The position numbers and the translations under genes were made by a program. A stretch of DNA of 64,000 bases. It comes from Megalopta genalis. Taxonomy: Eukaryota; Arthropoda; Insecta; Hymenoptera; Halictidae. Below are positions 59,080-64,000 of this stretch, in pieces. The notes under the pieces were generated by a model that saw only the letters and a program-made list of their open reading frames with translations, was not told the DNA's origin and did not search any database. Location: assembly GCF_051020955.1 (NCBI RefSeq), contig NC_135021.1, forward strand, positions 11,575,962 through 11,639,961, in the 5' to 3' direction. Each line of letters opens with the position of its first letter. The first letter of the stretch is position 1.

Positions 59080-60560
59080 ATAAATCTACAATTCGGATGA
59101 TATTTCGCGTCGCCGAGTAAAACATTAACGATGCGTACACGATACATTTTTCATCGTCATTATCGACAGGCGAAGCTTAGCGTCGTCGGTCCTCCATCGT
59201 AGGCACACGAATTACGCCCGATGAGCTCCGAGGGTCAAGAAATCGGGATGGACTTACCCTACCGGATCACACAAGTTTATTTCACTTCCGTTAATCAAAA
59301 TTCCCCTCCACATCGTAAAGGCTCTGTTCCCCTCACGACTCTAATTGTTATGGGTCACTGACTGAATGCTTGTTGCAAGACACCAGAAGATAACAAGAGC
59401 TCCCAGCGTTGCCATTACCAATCACGGCCGCACTTATTGCGACTGCACACTTGTTGCACAAACTCGTGCCCGTCTACAAACATCGCCGACGACTTCGTTG
59501 ACTACGGAGAAAGCATGTGCCGCTCGGACTTTTTGCTCCCTTTGTCGGTGGGTGCGCGAATTAGTTCACGTGGAAACGATGAAGCGCGAACAGCGACCGT
59601 AGATGTGTCTCGTAGGAACTATGTACATCGCTATCGTTGTTACGATAAGACAATCTCTGCCGGCAGAGTGACGAGAACGATTATTCAAAAAAAAAATATT
59701 CAGATGGACAACCGGCCATCGTATTTGGAGCGCAACTTTCTTCGGCTTATTATCTGTAGAACTGTTTTATTCGATTAACTGTAATCGTCGATGACACGAA
59801 TAGCTATTGATGTAATTTATACTTCATTTGATCCTCGCAGCCATGAAATTTGGACCGAGTTACAATTTCTGCGTCTTCTACGTAACTATCTTATCGCAAA
59901 CAGCTACTATTAATAGCGAAAGTTAATTTTGAAGTTCATATTCCACATTTGTAGTTTGGATGGAGTTCACATTCGTCAGACATATGCTTAGACGACGTGC
60001 TTTGTAAAGTACAGGGCTTGAATTTAATCGTAATTTAACATAAGTTATATATAAACGCAAGTATTACATTAACATTTTAATTCTGTTGCAAAAGTTAAAC
60101 TTTAACAGTTATTTTGTATCGGATCGATAAAAATGCTGCAGGAGCATTCATTTCTTAATACATGTTTTTAAGTAAACTATAAAAGTATGTGCTATTTTTT
60201 AGTTTACTTAGCATTATTTGAGGAATTGGAAATAGGATAAATATAGATGGGTGAGATATAGTCGCGATTTTTATGTACTTATTTTATTGTATGCTCACAT
60301 CGGAAGGAAAATTTGGAAAAATAGAGAATAATCATGTACATATATGTTCAGTGTATAAATAATATTTTCATTAATAGTAATTCTAAAATCATTGAGAATT
60401 TTCAAAGTAGGAAATGCTCGATCCACACTGATTTGTGTAGCAGGAACATTTTATGCATTTTTTAAATGCATAAAAAATGACTTGTCCTATTACCAAACTT
60501 ACCAAACACTGCAAATACTTTTACATTATTTTCAACCGATTAAAATTCTTAACAAGGTGA
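59080..60560. other. Intergenic DNA, CpG-rich at 59100-59770
   Basis: Two overlapping + strand frames (59366-59602 and 59437-59778) are not recognisable. The rest is AT-rich. Confidence 0.35.
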
Positions 60561-60569
60561 ATAAATATC

Positions 60570-60660
60570 TGTGTAGCTCCTGTATCTCATAAGAAGTGCA
60601 CATACTTTTTGTTTTGCATAAAAATCCGCAGTCTAGTTATTAGAAACGGCTTTCTAAATC
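60570..60660 (+). repeat. Dispersed module copy with full tail
   Basis: TGTGTAGCTCCTGTATCTCA, then TTTTTGTTTTGCATAAAAAT, then CCGCAGTCTAGTTATTAG. This is the clearest example of the tail half. Confidence 0.6.
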
Positions 60661-60851
60661 ATCGATCAATCCGACATTCTAGTATATTTAAATCAACGCT
60701 TCATAAGACTTAATCACTTTTAATACCAAACGCTAAATTTGTTTGAAAGTACTTTACTTTAAGACTTACTTTTTCGAGGCAGAATAACTGTTACCGTCCA
60801 TCCTAGAACCTTCTCCCATTTCCGACGAAGTAAACATTTTCTGTTTGTGTA

Positions 60852-61027
60852 CAAATAAATTCTCCTTAATTGACGCTCAGATTGTTTGTATATTTACGCT
60901 CGTTTTTATAGCTACCGATTGTCAACAACTATAGAAACGAGCCGCGAAGCTTCAATAACCGTATCTCCTCTTCTCAAATTATCCATTTTTGTGTACAATC
61001 TGAGCGTCAATTAGGGAGAATTTACTG
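60852..61027. mobile_element. Hairpin MITE family, copy C
   Basis: It starts CAAATAAATTCTCCTTAATT after TA (two changes in the end) and finishes GTCAATTAGGGAGAATTTAC then TG before TA. It is shorter than the others, because one arm lacks the GGACAATTTGGGAAGAGGAG-type stretch. Confidence 0.85.
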
Positions 61028-61029
61028 TA

Positions 61030-62345
61030 TATGGAATAAAAGTTTCAACGGATTTAGAACTATTCTCTTAGAACAGAAAAGAGTTCAAAGCAGAAAAGTA
61101 ACTGATACACCAGAACCGATTGAAAATTTTAACAGTTTTATTCAAATCCTGTTTACAAAAGTTATATGGTTTATATACCACGCTTATTATCTTTGTAATT
61201 ATTTTTTTTAGTTCGACACCTCGGTATTTAATCGAAACATATTTCACGAGTATATTCAAGCGCTTTGTACACAATAACTCCAGCACGTTACCCATGCATT
61301 AAGATCAGTCTGCAACGTGATCGGCATTATCATAGCGCCGGTAAATATCGCTGGCAAACGAATGCCTGTCTGTCGTTGACAGAGGATTCCGATAAATATT
61401 CGCGGACCGTGCAAGTTCGTCTCTGCGTTACGACATTTGTCTGCTAGTCAATTTATTCGCGCACGATGTATCCTTCTTTTCTGGCGTATTACACATGGCC
61501 TTACCGGCCGGTTCCTGAATATTTATCGTCTGGCTATTTTCGAAGTTCCGTGAGAGTGTTTTGAAAGATCGGGAGTGAATTAGTTTTTCAAGGGACATTC
61601 CGCTGGCACGGATGTGCTACTGGAACGCGTTTAAGAATATAGGCTACAGAGGCACTTTCACTGTTCTCAGAAGTACTTCGCTGCTTCGATAATCATCAAA
61701 GACGGCATTGTGATAAAACGAAGGAATTCCAAGGATAATCGAGAAAAGTTGCTAACGATGGGAGAAGAATAGTATGTAAAAATTGTGTGCGAAAGATGAT
61801 TGTGCTGATGGATGACACAAAGAGGATTTGAGAAATGTTGCGAATGATTGAGGCTCTGCTTAGGGGAATCAAAATTGGATAAGTAGATGGCCAAACAAAG
61901 GAAGATGTAGTTAAAAGTGTGCGAAACAAACGTTTTGTGCATCGATTGCAAGAGATTATCACGGGACAATTAACGTTTTTACAAATAACAGGGTTTCGTG
62001 GAATAATTTACAAAAAATTGGAATTACATAAAAGATGTCCATTATTACAGTGATATAAAACCGTAATAAAATTTCAAGCTGCACTACATCTCGAATAACC
62101 AAATGTACTATTAATGAAAGTAAAGAGAATTGGAATTACGTAAATAGTATACAGAATTAAAGTGTACTGTTAATGGAAGTCAGAAATTGAATTAACATGA
62201 GAAGTATAAATCAAAGTGACAGAAAACGTTACGAAGTTTTATACAATTTTCAACTGCTCAGCATATTGGACAATTATGTGCACGAATAAGGTAAGTAAAG
62301 TTAAGACCGCGGTTAAGTTTTTAAAGTTGCAATGTGAAGTACATC
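61030..62345. other. Intergenic DNA, no gene seen
   Basis: Moderate GC at 61260-61640 with unassigned short frames. Otherwise AT-rich. Confidence 0.4.
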
Positions 62346-62350
62346 AGGTA

Positions 62351-62567
62351 CAGTAATTTCTCCCTAATTCGCGCTCAGATTGCGCACTAAAATGGACAAT
62401 TTTGGGAAGAGGAGATACGATTATTCGAGTCTCGCGGCTACGTTTTTATAGTTGCCGATTGTCGACAATTATAAAAGCCAGGTGCAAGGCTCGAATAATC
62501 GTATCTTCTCCTCCCAAATTGTTCACTTTTGTTTACAAACAGATGGAAAATTAGGGAGGATTTACTG
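62351..62567. mobile_element. Hairpin MITE family, copy D
   Basis: It starts CAGTAATTTCTCCCTAATTC after TA and ends AGGGAGGATTTACTG before TA. Both arms contain GAAGAGGAGATACGATTATT-type sequence and its complement. Non-coding. Confidence 0.88.
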
Positions 62568-62984
62568 TAATTGCAAATGATCGGTGTACCGGTCAGGCAG
62601 TATTATGTTGTTCTGTTCTTTCATCATGAGATTAACTGAGGTGAACTTTCAACACAAACAGCATGTTGCAACTCATGTTTCTATAAATAGACGAAATCTG
62701 TCCACCTTGCGAGTGCATGCATATTTAACCGTTTATTCTGTTGACATTTTTCTCAGTGCATCCGTCTGACGATATGCGAGGGATTCCCATTCGTTGTTGA
62801 TATCGTGACATTAATTGCGTTTCTTCTCGTTACCACTTTATTTAGATTGGCACGCTATAAATAGATTTCGATCCAGAAATGAGAGAACGATCAATTTACT
62901 TTTATGTTGAATTTCTCCGTTTCGTACGAATTTTATGTTCGAAACGTGCGAAATGGATTATTGATAGATACATTAATAGCAAGT

Positions 62985-63404
62985 CAATGACTTGAACTAT
63001 TTTTTAGATGGCAGAAGGACTAGCCTATTATACAATGACAACAATACTTTTTTTTCTTAATTTCGCTATTACTTGGAGTAAGAAAAAAATATAAAAAATT
63101 CATATCTTTTAACTGTTTTATTTAATCCAGAATTAAGCTGCAAGTGTCGGAAGGTTAAAAAAAAACTGAAGATTTTTGATAGGTATTGGTTGAAAGTATA
63201 AAAAATCAGGACAAGACTGGAATTCTCGCGATCTTTAATTGTTTATAACTCATAACAACATTAATCAATTTTAATGACGTTATCACGATAAAAAAGTTAA
63301 AAATGAGAGTTTTTTTATTTTATTTGTAAAACAAATTTAAGTCATTTAGTTCAAAAAAAATTATACCGTTTGAAAGGATATTCACATATATTTGTTCCTG
63401 ACTG
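62985..63404. mobile_element. Diverged relative of the 49.5 kb palindromic MITE
   Basis: It shares, in order, AGCCTATTATACAATGACAA, AATTTCGCTATTACTTGGAG, AATTAAGCTGCAAGTG and AAAAAGTTAAAAATGAGAG with 49473-50164. The right end read inward after TA is CAGTCAGGAACAAATATATG. The left terminus is missing, so the start is approximate. Confidence 0.65.
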
Positions 63405-63409
63405 TACTC

Positions 63410-64000
63410 TGATTGAACAATATAAATTATTGACGTTAAGAATATAATAGTGAATACTTCCAATCAAAAAGGTCAATTCCGTTGATAAGATTTTGTTATA
63501 GCCCATAATTACAGTGAAATAAAAAATCCACGTAATTTAACATTTAAATGCGATTTCATGAATTATTTTCAATAAATTAATTGTTCGCCATCTGCTAAGA
63601 GAAAAAGAGTTTCACTGCACTAAAACTAGCGCAACTTGTGCTAATAAGTAATAAAACAAGTAATTTCAAAATTAATAGCAAATTTAAGGAAATGGCAATT
63701 TTACATCTTATAACAAAAATACTTCTTCAACGATTTAGGTTAAAATGCTTGTGAAACGTATTTGTAAATTTCGAACATTTTAGAATAATTCTAGAACAAC
63801 TTGCCGAAAAAAGCTGCACCCAGCGTGATCGATAAAACGTATACAAAATTGATCTTAAAAATAGATCGACGCAGCTAAGTGGTTAATCGACTCTAAACAA
63901 ATTAGTGTCAAGCACGTATTTAAATTATTTATTAAATCATGCGAAGCGTATTTTACATTGACAATAGTTAAAATATATTCGAGTTCTCTCGGAAGTTCTC
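63410..64000. other. AT-rich intergenic DNA, no gene seen
   Basis: No frames, repeats or element ends noticed. Confidence 0.5.

Overview
The window looks like an insect nuclear genome, most likely Hymenoptera. It has spliced genes with GT/AG introns, an AT-rich background broken by CpG-rich islands, and many non-autonomous DNA transposons. This placement rests on gene content and base composition; no species can be named from the sequence alone. There is no sign of bacterial or organellar DNA.

Only two protein-coding genes can be modelled with confidence. They converge tail to tail about 1.5 kb apart in the middle of the window. On the + strand, 24372-26350, is an eight-exon TTC5/Strap gene (TPR repeats plus a C-terminal OB-fold, about 451 aa). 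On the - strand, 32705-27872, is a two-exon torso-like (tsl) gene encoding a secreted MACPF-domain protein of about 343 aa. Its 3.8 kb intron holds a GC-rich retroposon with a target-site duplication, a promoter-bearing LTR-like segment and a TTAA-flanked element with another element nested in it. The two genes share no evident pathway.

The rest (about 1-24 kb and 33-64 kb) is gene-poor and rich in repeats. The main groups are: (1) eight elements with TTAA targets, two of them piggyBac relatives in opposite orientations (39265-39930, which keeps the cysteine-rich C-terminus of a transposase, and 42124-42405, an internal-deletion derivative), the others with different termini; (2) TA-flanked palindromic Tc1/mariner-type MITEs, namely a four-copy hairpin family (42996, 58866, 60852, 62351), a foldback element (37406-37768), and a 692 bp palindrome (49473-50164) with diverged relatives elsewhere; (3) a Tc1-type transposase remnant at about 48856-49366; (4) a 979 bp element with 22 bp inverted ends flanked by ATAT (35615-36593) carrying decayed coding sequence; (5) a 452 bp tandem repeat (54274-55306), most of whose unit recurs once 8 kb away; and (6) a short dispersed module present at about ten sites on both strands.

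Several CpG-rich stretches (for example 13.2-14.0, 22.4-23.3, 34.2-35.4, 41.1-42.1, 47.5-48.0, 53.4-54.1 and 59.1-59.8 kb) contain open frames that cannot be assigned to any family. They may be regulatory DNA, UTRs or exons of long-intron genes. No rRNA, convincing tRNA, CRISPR or operon-like structure was seen, and no new multi-gene system is evident.
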